A DNA stretch of 64,000 nt, taken from assembly GCA_964495375.1 (NCBI GenBank), contig CAZBWM010000018.1:1-64000 (forward strand), written 5' to 3'. The notes beneath the pieces were generated by a model. The model did not search any database and had not been told where the DNA came from. It was given only the letters and a program-made list of their open reading frames with translations. Position 1 is the stretch's first letter; the number at the start of each line of letters is the position of its first letter. The stretch comes from JAIESQ01 sp964495375 (GTDB taxonomy: Bacteria; Planctomycetota; Planctomycetia; Pirellulales; JAEUIK01). Of this stretch, positions 1-7,457 are shown in pieces. The position numbers and the translations under genes were made by a program.

Positions 1-42
1 GATGACGCCGCTGACGCCACAAAGCCCAAAGCCTTCGCTTGA
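1..42 (+). CDS. Possible C-terminal tail of a protein cut by the window edge
   Basis: Reading frame 1 is open from the first base and ends at a TGA at 40-42, giving the tail DDAADATKPKAFA. Its Ala/Lys/Pro/Asp-rich character fits a disordered C-terminus. Only 13 codons are visible, so neither the gene nor its function can be identified, and a chance open frame is possible. Confidence 0.3.
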   Translation, partial: DDAADATKPKAFA

Positions 43-359
43 TTGAGGACTAGGTGTTCCGGGAATTTGCGTGCAAACCGTCCGAAAACTCGGCTGACGA
101 CACTTAAGTGCTTTGGTGAAGTCGACTTATTTTTGGACGCAAAACCGAAAGCACCTGCGTCCCGGATCGTCGCGACCAGGCGATTTGACACGGAATTCTA
201 CCGACACTACTTTGCGGAACTGACTGCAGGTTTTGTCGTCCCGACCGATTTGTCGAGTACCCGGCCCCAAGTTCCGTCGTCAATTTTTGTGACGATTCCT
301 TGGCGTGCGCTCGGAACTGCGACATGGCGTGGAGGGCAGTCGCGGTCGATGGTGGGCAA
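43..359. other. Intergenic region, no gene recognised
   Basis: The stretch of about 320 bases before the first full gene is less GC-rich than the coding DNA. A plus-strand open frame beginning at TTG 43 runs through it into the next gene in another frame, but its translation has no recognisable domain and it lacks a good start. It probably holds the promoter of the membrane protein that starts at 360. Confidence 0.4.
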
Positions 360-2372
360 ATGCCGTCTCGTAAACCCCGAGCCAAGCGGTCAACCGCGCT
401 GCTATTCGTGGCTCAGCCTTGCGCGCTCTTCTTGCTCTTCTTGTCGGTTGGCCTGATCGTTCGCGCTCCGTACCGCGAAGCATTCTTCTGGGCCGATGAC
501 ATCATGTTTCTCAGGGAAATCGGTCTGCAGCAAACAGGCAAGCTGACGTTCTCGGACTACTTGTTTGCGCCGGAGTTCGGCGCGCATTACCTGCCGCTGG
601 GAAAGTTAATCTTCTTTGGGCAATGGTACGGCTTCGGCCTCGCGACAGCGAACTGGCGGCTAGTCGCGGAGATCACGCAAGCTGCCTCGGCCTTGTTCCT
701 CTTTCAACTTCTCCGTTTCTATGGCGCTGGAGCCGTTGGCGCGTTATGTGGCGCGATCGCCTGGTCGGGCGCGGCAATCGGCGGCCTAGATAGCCCACTC
801 ACCTGGTTGATGTGTTTGCATTGGGCACTCTCGTTGACATTTATCCTCGGAGCGATGGTCGCAATTACAAACGTGTTGCAGCGACCATTGCTGGTGCCTG
901 GGCTAGTCTTCCTGCTCATCGGGGCCGCCCTCTTAACTTGGTCGAACTGCTTGGCCGCCTTGGTTGTCGTGCCTTTGCAGGTGTTAACCTTGCAGCGCTT
1001 CGCTGGAATTGTCGTTCCATTCAACTTGCTGCGCCGCCTGGCGTTGGCGGTGCTTGGCGCTGGCGCGCTATTCGGGTTGCTGCCAGCTCTGTTGCTAGTT
1101 GCTGGCGCATTGAGTGGCGGCCGGCCGTTACATTTATCGCCGTTACAGCTACTGCAGCGAACCTCAGTCCAGGCCATCACGTCGCTCGCGACCTTACTCT
1201 ACGATTACCCGCGACTATTGCCGTTGGTCGCCGCTCGCGACGAATTTGGCCTCAATCACTGCCGCGATTGTTACAACGCGATTGGTCCGCAAGAGCCGGC
1301 GGAAACATTACAACAATTCCCGCATCGCTTCGCCGGTCTTAACTCGCGGATAGCGGCCCTCGAGTCCGCTAGCTCAACGGACACGCTCGCAGATTTCCTC
1401 GTCCCCGCGGGCGTCGCGGTGGGCTTGCTTTTAGCGAGCTGTGTGCTGGGGACAACCTCACAACGCGGACTATTAGGTCTGCTGTTTGGCATGGCGGTTA
1501 TACAAACTCTGTTTATTAACTTTGGCAGTACCGGAAATAGCCTGGCCGAGGCCGGCGGTTTCACTCATTACAAGTACTATGCCACGTTGCCCTGGTGCGC
1601 CTGCCTGGGAGTGATTACCGATGCGCTCGTCCGCTGGCTGACTCGCCTCGGCATGGCGCGGCTGGGCGTGCTATGTTTTGTTCCATTCGGCTTCGTGCTC
1701 GTTCATCAATGGCGCGTGGCCGAAGACGGACGCCAGAGTTTCGATGCCGCTGCTTCTACCGACATGATTATCAATCGTTGGTACTTGGAGGTCTTGGAGA
1801 GATTCACGCAGAATTATCTCGCCGGAGAACCTGCCATGCGGCTCCCCGAACTTCAGGTTAGCCTGAGCAACCTCACGGAAGAGCATTTTCCGCTTTCCGC
1901 CTATGTAGCGCTGGTTCACCCTGACGGCGTTCCGGGTATCGAGGTGGTTCCCTGCAGCGAACTCACCGAGGCCGAATGGAACGCCAGTTACCAGGCCGTC
2001 AATCGCATGAAGCGTTTGGCTGGCGAGTGGTGGTCACGAAATCTGGTCGGGCACTTGGAGCTGACTCGGGCGGTCAACTGGCTAAATGACCAGGCTCGCA
2101 TGGAAAACCGACCCGTCGCGATCCCGGATATGAAATTGTCGAGTTTGGTGACGGTACGATTGAGCAGCTTCTTGAACTTGAGTTACGGAAAGTTACCCAG
2201 CCATTTCCAGATAATTCCGGTCGAGTCGTACACTGAGGCGCAGTGGCAGGAACTGTTCGATCGGGTTCAGGGGCCGCCGCATCCCGATCGCCAATTCTGG
2301 ATCGATCAGTTGCAGCACTTTCGCAAGTTGCCGAAGTCCGCGCCTCGTTCGGTGGAACAAACGGCCGGTTGA
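360..2372 (+). CDS. Multi-pass membrane protein of unknown function
   Basis: About 670 residues from ATG 360. This start was preferred over an upstream GTG-type start (300) because it puts a short basic head (MPSRKPRAKR) directly before the first hydrophobic helix. The first two thirds contain many long hydrophobic segments rich in Leu, Ala, Gly and Val, with an FFWADDIMFL stretch after the first helix. The last ~230 residues are soluble and mixed in composition. The architecture resembles GT-C type integral-membrane glycosyltransferases, in which an acidic pair follows the first helix, but I cannot confirm that family. It converges on the SGNH-like gene at 2445-3464. Function is not assigned. 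Confidence 0.75.
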   Translation: MPSRKPRAKRSTALLFVAQPCALFLLFLSVGLIVRAPYREAFFWADDIMFLREIGLQQTGKLTFSDYLFAPEFGAHYLPLGKLIFFGQWYGFGLATANWRLVAEITQAASALFLFQLLRFYGAGAVGALCGAIAWSGAAIGGLDSPLTWLMCLHWALSLTFILGAMVAITNVLQRPLLVPGLVFLLIGAALLTWSNCLAALVVVPLQVLTLQRFAGIVVPFNLLRRLALAVLGAGALFGLLPALLLVAGALSGGRPLHLSPLQLLQRTSVQAITSLATLLYDYPRLLPLVAARDEFGLNHCRDCYNAIGPQEPAETLQQFPHRFAGLNSRIAALESASSTDTLADFLVPAGVAVGLLLASCVLGTTSQRGLLGLLFGMAVIQTLFINFGSTGNSLAEAGGFTHYKYYATLPWCACLGVITDALVRWLTRLGMARLGVLCFVPFGFVLVHQWRVAEDGRQSFDAAASTDMIINRWYLEVLERFTQNYLAGEPAMRLPELQVSLSNLTEEHFPLSAYVALVHPDGVPGIEVVPCSELTEAEWNASYQAVNRMKRLAGEWWSRNLVGHLELTRAVNWLNDQARMENRPVAIPDMKLSSLVTVRLSSFLNLSYGKLPSHFQIIPVESYTEAQWQELFDRVQGPPHPDRQFWIDQLQHFRKLPKSAPRSVEQTAG

Positions 2373-2444
2373 TGCGTACACGCGGAACGCCGACGCCCCA
2401 ATGGGCCTGGCGGGAATCGCGGGCGGCCCTGCTGCGATTCGCGA

Positions 2445-3464
2445 TCAACGCTTGGTTAGCCGCTCGTAGATTAGTTGTCCGATTTCAGCATGCAACGCCG
2501 CGCTTGGATGGTCGTCGAATCGGTTCAAGATCAGCGCATCTGGATCTCGGCCATTGAGAATCTTGGCGAGGTCGATATAGGGTATCCGGTGAGCGTCTAG
2601 TAGTTGGCAAACCTTGGTAGTGTAGGGCAAGCTCTTGGAGATGTCTCGCAGATTCGGAAAGACAAGGACGAGTACTGGAACGTAGTCCTGAGTGCGTCGC
2701 AAATATTCGCTGAACCGTCGCTCGTAGTTGCCCCAGATCTGCGGGTCCGTATAGCACTCGTCGAGCAGCTCCCAGTACCCACTCAACAATTGATCGACGT
2801 TGCGCGAACGGTAGATACGCCAGTACGCGAAATTGGCTGTCGGCGATAAATGGATGACAGGATTGTGCCACATACCGGGCAATACGCGCCGATCCACGCT
2901 CGACGTATCGGGCATCCCTTCAATCACATCGTTCAGGCAGAAGCTCCAGACGACCAACGAAGGCTTGATCCCCTCGCCGACGAGCTTTACCAACCCCTGC
3001 ATCTCTTCGCTCGTCCCCCAGCCCTTCTGTGCCACCGTGAGCACGTTGGCTCGGTCGCCGCAAAGTCGCTGCAGCACTCCAGAGAACCGATCGTTGATGC
3101 TTTCGATCCCGTGCCCCGCGGCAAACGAGTCTCCGACAACCACGATGTCTTGCCTGTCGTGTAGCTGCGCAGCGCTAAATTCATAATCGCGATAGCCGCG
3201 CGAATTGATTGGCTTCCAATACCGATCGTTCCACCGTTTTGAACTGAGCGTTACATCAATGGCGTCGGGCTGAACGTAAAAACAGTACAGCGTCAGGTCC
3301 AAGGCGAGCCAGGTATACAGCAAGGTGAAGCAAGTCAGGGCGAGCCTCGCGGCTAGCGAGCGAACTCGGCCCGGTGTGGTCCATACCTTGACGAATAGCG
3401 TCCCCACCAATCCGGCTGCCAGAGTGATGACGCCGCCAACCGCGAAGAGCGCGAGTAAATTCAT
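2445..3464 (-). CDS. Membrane-anchored SGNH/GDSL-like hydrolase
   Basis: 339 residues starting with an N-terminal transmembrane helix (NLLALFAVGGVITLAAGLVG) and a second hydrophobic stretch near residues 40-65. The soluble part carries SGNH-hydrolase signatures: block I VVVGDSFAAGHG with the nucleophile Ser in GDSF, a block with FCLNDV that includes the oxyanion Asn, and a C-terminal DDHPSAALH with the Asp-x-x-His pair. SGNH proteins of this shape, with membrane helices ahead of the domain, often act as extracytoplasmic esterases or O-acyltransferase partners on polysaccharides. The substrate cannot be read from the sequence. It lies tail-to-tail with the membrane protein upstream. Confidence 0.75.
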   Translation of the reverse strand: MNLLALFAVGGVITLAAGLVGTLFVKVWTTPGRVRSLAARLALTCFTLLYTWLALDLTLYCFYVQPDAIDVTLSSKRWNDRYWKPINSRGYRDYEFSAAQLHDRQDIVVVGDSFAAGHGIESINDRFSGVLQRLCGDRANVLTVAQKGWGTSEEMQGLVKLVGEGIKPSLVVWSFCLNDVIEGMPDTSSVDRRVLPGMWHNPVIHLSPTANFAYWRIYRSRNVDQLLSGYWELLDECYTDPQIWGNYERRFSEYLRRTQDYVPVLVLVFPNLRDISKSLPYTTKVCQLLDAHRIPYIDLAKILNGRDPDALILNRFDDHPSAALHAEIGQLIYERLTKR

Positions 3465-3503
3465 GTCGACTGTTTCGAGCCAATTAAAGGGGACGGGGAT
3501 CTA

Positions 3504-3565
3504 TCAGGAACCTTGTCCACTGTGCGGGTGGGAAGGCCGACGCTCAATCTGGAAAAGGTTCCTGA
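3504..3565. repeat. Intergenic imperfect inverted repeat (possible MITE/REP-like unit)
   Basis: Two 16-base arms, tcaggaaccttgtcca at 3504-3519 and the complement of tcaggaaccttttcca at 3550-3565, differ at one base and flank 30 bases. The element sits between two leftward genes. No T-run follows either arm, so a simple terminator is less likely than a dispersed palindromic repeat. Confidence 0.55.
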
Positions 3566-3635
3566 CAGCATTTCAGAAGAATCCACCTTTTCAGAATCGC
3601 TCGACTGAGTTCGCGGGACAACATTCTTCGCCCGG

Positions 3636-4166
3636 TTACAACTCCACTTCCTGATCCGCTCGGTCTTGCTCGGTATTGAAATCGCCATCGGCTGGGAGAT
3701 CGCGCTCGGCTTTCGGCACGCGCTTCGGCTTGGACTCGGGGTCGATTCGGGACTTTCTCTGCGATTCGAGAAAGGCCTCGACCTCGGTGTGCAAGTCATC
3801 GCCGACGTACGGCGGTGTCAAGCGGACGACCTCGCCCGAGTCCAGCAGTAGCGTGGCATCGAGATGCTCCAGATCGAGGTCCAGGCTGTCGGCGACCGTG
3901 ATCGTTCCCGAGGCCTTGCTCCCTGCTACGCGGAAATAGTAATTGTCCTCGTCGGCCAACATGGTTCGCGACAGCCGGTGCTCGAGCGAGCGGATGTCGC
4001 CGACGTGCTCCTTGAGCACCGCGTTGGTCAGCAACTTGTCGCGCACCTCGGTTCCTTCGACGGCGTAAATGCCGACGCCCAGGCCCAAAAGACCGCCGCA
4101 GCCACAGCACAAGAGCAGGCTGCCGCCGGCGACGATCGCCAGCACGATGACGAGAGTCTTGTTCAT
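3636..4166 (-). CDS. Small membrane-anchored protein of unknown function
   Basis: 176 residues. The N-terminus is one hydrophobic helix containing a cysteine/glycine cluster (LLLCCGCGGLLG). A mixed alpha/beta domain of ~100 residues follows, and then a charged tail rich in Lys, Arg, Asp and Glu (residues ~130-176). The domain after the helix, with residues such as YYFRVAGSKASGTITV, recalls the Coa1/Tim21-like fold found in short membrane-anchored bacterial proteins, but this rests on pattern only. No Shine-Dalgarno sequence is obvious before ATG 4166. It is divergent from the DUF1501 gene. Confidence 0.6.
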   Translation of the reverse strand: MNKTLVIVLAIVAGGSLLLCCGCGGLLGLGVGIYAVEGTEVRDKLLTNAVLKEHVGDIRSLEHRLSRTMLADEDNYYFRVAGSKASGTITVADSLDLDLEHLDATLLLDSGEVVRLTPPYVGDDLHTEVEAFLESQRKSRIDPESKPKRVPKAERDLPADGDFNTEQDRADQEVEL

Positions 4167-4331
4167 AGGAAGGTTGCCCTACAGTGGTGCCCAATCCGAC
4201 CGCGGTGCCGCCCGCCGTCAGATTACCCGTGATTCCCTGGTGCGTGCAATTGCGTGGCGCGGATGCCGATTTCGGGTACGATGTTTTCGACTTCAAGTCC
4301 AGCCGCTGATGTCGACCCCGGATTTGATCGC

Positions 4332-5804
4332 ATGACGGCCCGCAGGCAGTTCGGCGCAGGTTCGCAAGGTGGCTCGCCCGCCTTCTCGCGTCGCGCGCTG
4401 TTGGAAGCCGGCGGACGCGGGCTGCTGGGCGTGGGACTGACCGGTGCGCTTGCTTCGCCGCGGCTCGAGGCTGGTGAACTGCGGCCTGACGCCAGTTCGC
4501 CGACACAGCAATCGATAGCGCCGGCGGCGATATCAATGCGTCCGGCATTGCGCGCCCGGGCCAAGTCGGTGATCTTTCTCTATCAGTTCGGCGGGCCAAG
4601 CCATGTCGACCTGCTGGATCGCAAGCCCGGTGCGCCCGATCAGATTCGCGGGCCGCTGACCGGCATCGCGACCACGCTGCCGGGTATGGAAACGTGCGAG
4701 CAACTGCCGCAGTTGGCCACGGTAATGGACAAGGTGACGCTCGTGCGGAGCGTGCACCACGAGTTCAAGAATCACAATCCGGCATCGTACTACGCACTGT
4801 CGGGGCACGCGCCGCCGGTCGATGATATTCGCCTGCGCGAGTCGCTCGATTTGTATCCGGCCTACGGCTCGGTTGTCGATCGGTTGGCGCCGGTCGCGCG
4901 CGAGCTGCCGACGTTTGTCGCCTATCCGCACGCGATACGCGACGGCGAGATCACGCCTGGGCAGCGGGCGAGCTTCTTGGGGCGGCGTCACGATCCGTTG
5001 TTCTTTCGCGCCGACCCGAACGCGGCCGACTTCCGCTTGCCTGAGCTGTCGTTGCCCGAGGGGATTTCGACGGATCGCCTGGCCGATCGCCGGCAGTTGC
5101 AGCAGTTGATCGACGGGCAATCGAGGTTGTGGGAGACGGCCGCTGGACGGGGCCTGGGAGCAGAATACGAGCGGGCGGTCGAACTGATCGGTTCAACCCG
5201 CGTGCGCGACGCGTTCAATCTAGCGGCCGAGCCCGACAAGGTGCGCGACGGATATGGCCGCACGACTTACGGGCAGGGGCTGCTCTTGGCGCGGCGGCTG
5301 GTCGAGGCGGGCGTGCGGTTCATCAACGTCTACTTCTCGCCGACGATTGGCGGGCAGAGCTACAACTCGGGCGGCTGGGACACGCACGGATTCAACAACA
5401 CGCTGATGTACCCGATCATGAAGGCCTGGCATCTGCCGATCACCGATCAGACGCTGCCGACTTTGCTCTTGGATTTGGACGAGCGCGGGCTGTTGGACGA
5501 AACGCTGGTGGTCTGGATGGGTGAGTTCGGCCGCACGCCGAAGATCAACAAGTTCGCCGGGCGCGACCACTGGCCCGGCTGCTACACGGTGCTTTTAGCG
5601 GGTGGCGGGCTGAAGCGCGGGTACATCCACGGCGCGTCGGATCGCGACGGCGCGAAGCCCGACCTCGACCCCGTGCGGCTCGACGATCTGGCCGCGACGA
5701 TCTACTGGCTGTTGGGAATTGAACCGGCGAGCGAAGTGCTGGGGCCCAACGAGCGACCGCTGCGGATCACCGGCGGCGAAGTGATCTGGCCGATCGTGGC
5801 GTAG
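4332..5804 (+). CDS. DUF1501 family exported protein (sulfatase-like fold)
   Basis: About 490 residues from ATG 4332. An in-frame start further upstream (4254) would only add a head before the signal. Near the N-terminus FSRRALLEAGGRGLLGVGL looks like a twin-arginine export signal. Family landmarks follow: IFLYQFGGPSHVDLLD near the start of the mature protein, SYNSGGWDTHGFN in the middle, and WMGEFGRTPKIN with GRDHWPGCYTVLLAGGG towards the end. DUF1501 proteins share the alkaline-phosphatase/sulfatase superfamily fold and are abundant in planctomycetes, usually beside a DUF1549/DUF1553 cytochrome partner. No such partner is adjacent here. Enzymatic activity is unknown. Confidence 0.9.
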   Translation: MTARRQFGAGSQGGSPAFSRRALLEAGGRGLLGVGLTGALASPRLEAGELRPDASSPTQQSIAPAAISMRPALRARAKSVIFLYQFGGPSHVDLLDRKPGAPDQIRGPLTGIATTLPGMETCEQLPQLATVMDKVTLVRSVHHEFKNHNPASYYALSGHAPPVDDIRLRESLDLYPAYGSVVDRLAPVARELPTFVAYPHAIRDGEITPGQRASFLGRRHDPLFFRADPNAADFRLPELSLPEGISTDRLADRRQLQQLIDGQSRLWETAAGRGLGAEYERAVELIGSTRVRDAFNLAAEPDKVRDGYGRTTYGQGLLLARRLVEAGVRFINVYFSPTIGGQSYNSGGWDTHGFNNTLMYPIMKAWHLPITDQTLPTLLLDLDERGLLDETLVVWMGEFGRTPKINKFAGRDHWPGCYTVLLAGGGLKRGYIHGASDRDGAKPDLDPVRLDDLAATIYWLLGIEPASEVLGPNERPLRITGGEVIWPIVA

Positions 5805-5856
5805 CTTAGGATCGACCGCAGAATAGCTTCCTGATATCGGAACCCCTCACCCCCAC

Positions 5857-5877
5857 CCTCTCCCACAAGGGGAGAGG
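5857..5877. repeat. Short hairpin in a REP-like sequence
   Basis: The arms cctctccc (5857-5864) and gggagagg (5870-5877) form a perfect 8-bp stem with a 5-base loop, preceded by a C-rich run. This C-rich/hairpin motif resembles palindromic repeats scattered through many GC-rich genomes. It lies between two convergent genes and could also help terminate transcription. Confidence 0.5.
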
Positions 5878-5939
5878 AACTGGTGGAGAAGTTGTACTGC
5901 GGTCGTCCTTAGTGCGGGAAGTTCTCGAGGAGCGAACTG

Positions 5940-6275
5940 CTATTCCACGATCCCCGGACGCAGGGCTCCGCAGACATCGCACTCGTCGTAAGCGCCGATC
6001 ACGGTGGCGCCGCACTTGGAGCATTTCCACTCGGGTCGATCCGCCCGCTCGATCTTCTTGCGATCGTACTCTTCGACGAGGGCCTGGGCGCGCGGCAGAT
6101 CGCCGCGCCGCACGAGCACGTCGGCCGCGGCGATCGACAGGCCGGCCAAGGGCTCATTGGCTTCGGAAACCTGGGCGTCGATGTTTTCGTCCATGAGCAG
6201 ATCGCGCACCAGGTACGCTTCGACCGGTGACGTGGCGCGGTAAATTGAAATCAGGTCTTGCGGATCGTCGTGCAT
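5940..6275 (-). CDS. DUF2007-like domain protein with C-terminal zinc ribbon
   Basis: 111 residues. The first ~70 residues (ISIYRATSPVEAYLVRDLLMDENIDA...ADVLVRRGDLPRAQALVEEY) match the DUF2007 pattern, a small ferredoxin-like domain proposed to act in signalling: a strand, a helix that reads like an 'ACHLAEAEAVKSALE' type segment, then a second repeat. The C-terminus has two CxxC knuckles, CSKCGA and CDVCGA, forming a rubredoxin-type zinc ribbon. It is cytoplasmic, with no signal peptide. No partner gene can be inferred from the neighbours. Confidence 0.7.
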   Translation of the reverse strand: MHDDPQDLISIYRATSPVEAYLVRDLLMDENIDAQVSEANEPLAGLSIAAADVLVRRGDLPRAQALVEEYDRKKIERADRPEWKCSKCGATVIGAYDECDVCGALRPGIVE

Positions 6276-6686
6276 CCGGTGTCATCCTTCTCAAGAAGCT
6301 AGCAATCGATGGCCCCCCACGCGCACGGCCGCGCCTGCGGGCATTATGAACGAGTTTGCGGTTCGTGCAAATTGGGGACCTGCGCTAGTCGCTTCAATAA
6401 ACTCGAATGTTCGGCGAATACTGTTAGGCGACCGATAGCGCGGTGGGTCGAATGGCACGGTCGCAGCGGCCGTTTGATTGACGATTGTAAGCGGCCACGC
6501 TATAGAGACACGAAAGCATAGCTTGCGGCAGGAAGCGAGGCGGCAGCCGCGGTTCGGCGCCGCAATCAGGTAAGCTTGCGGGGGCGGCTTTGCGCCGGCG
6601 TCAGATAGCTGGCTGCCGTGCCTTTGTGAGCGCCAACCGCTTTCGCGAAATCTGATCCGGCGAAACCAAGTAGAACAGGTGAGACC
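6276..6686. other. Intergenic region upstream of the pspA operon
   Basis: About 410 bases between the divergent zinc-ribbon gene and pspA. A 70-codon plus-strand frame (6309-6521) has no coding character. The right half is rich in GGC/GCC-type palindromic segments (around 6540-6600). The promoter of the seven-gene operon should be here. I found no convincing sigma-54 GG-N10-GC element, unlike the enterobacterial psp promoter. Confidence 0.4.
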
Positions 6687-7454
6687 ATGATCCTGGGGAA
6701 GTTATGGCGATCGCTGAAGGCCCAGGTCAATAAGGTGGCCAACTTCTTTTGGACCGCCGACCCGATCGCTCAGATGCAATACGAATATGACCTGGCGGTC
6801 GTGCAGCTCAAGGAGGGTCGCGAGGGGCTCGAACAGTATCGGGCGCTTGTCGAGCGGGTGTCGCGGCAGGTGGCCAACGCCCGCGCGCACGTGAGCAACC
6901 TCGAGGCCAAGATCAAGGCCTACTTGCAGGCGGGGGATCGCGAAACGGCTGCCAAGTTCGCGCTCGAAATGCAAAAGGCCAAGCAAGAGCTGACCGAAAA
7001 CGAAGCCCAGCTCAAGCTGCACGAAGAGGCCTACGGCAACAACCTGACGAAGGTCAAGCACGCCGGCGGCAAGCTCGCCCAGGTGCGCGAGAAGATCCAG
7101 AAGTACGACGCCGAACTGAAGATGACGCGCGCTGAAGCGGAGATGGCCAAGCTGGTTTCGAGCTTCAATCTCGACATCACCACCGATTTCGGCCAGATCG
7201 AACAAGTGATCCAGGACAAGATCGGCCTGAACCGCGCCAAGACGCGCGTCGCCGCCGACCTGTCGGGCGAAGGGATCGGCGACATCAAGCGCGAGCAGGC
7301 CATGGAAAAGGCAATGGCCGATCAGGCGCTGCGCGACTTTGAAATCGGCCTGGGCATGGTCACTCCTGAGACTGTCGGCGTCACCGAGACGGCCAAGCAG
7401 CTCGGGCCGGCCGCAGTGACCCAAAAAGCAGTGACCCAAAAAACGGAAAGCTGA
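6687..7454 (+). CDS. pspA: PspA/IM30 family membrane-associated coiled-coil protein
   Basis: 255 residues, nearly all helical. It starts with the short amphipathic segment typical of the family (MILGKLWRSLKAQVN), which inserts into stressed membranes, and continues as a long coiled coil rich in Lys, Glu, Gln and Ala (residues ~25-190). PspA/IM30 proteins are bacterial ESCRT-III relatives that polymerise on the inner membrane and preserve its integrity. The C-terminus carries a 15-base tandem duplication (7413-7442) encoding AVTQK twice. It is the first gene of the operon, and its stop lies 3 bases before the start of the AAA+ gene. Co-occurrence with an AAA+ protein fits known Psp systems, where a P-loop ATPase controls or remodels PspA. 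Confidence 0.9.
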   Translation: MILGKLWRSLKAQVNKVANFFWTADPIAQMQYEYDLAVVQLKEGREGLEQYRALVERVSRQVANARAHVSNLEAKIKAYLQAGDRETAAKFALEMQKAKQELTENEAQLKLHEEAYGNNLTKVKHAGGKLAQVREKIQKYDAELKMTRAEAEMAKLVSSFNLDITTDFGQIEQVIQDKIGLNRAKTRVAADLSGEGIGDIKREQAMEKAMADQALRDFEIGLGMVTPETVGVTETAKQLGPAAVTQKAVTQKTES

Positions 7455-7457
7455 GCC

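Noticed and set aside
6309..6521. A 70-codon open frame before pspA
   Set aside because: It lacks a ribosome site and any family resemblance, and lies in the likely promoter region.
6600..6686. A sigma-54 promoter for pspA
   Set aside because: I looked for the GG-N10-GC pattern used in enterobacterial psp control and found no convincing match near the start.
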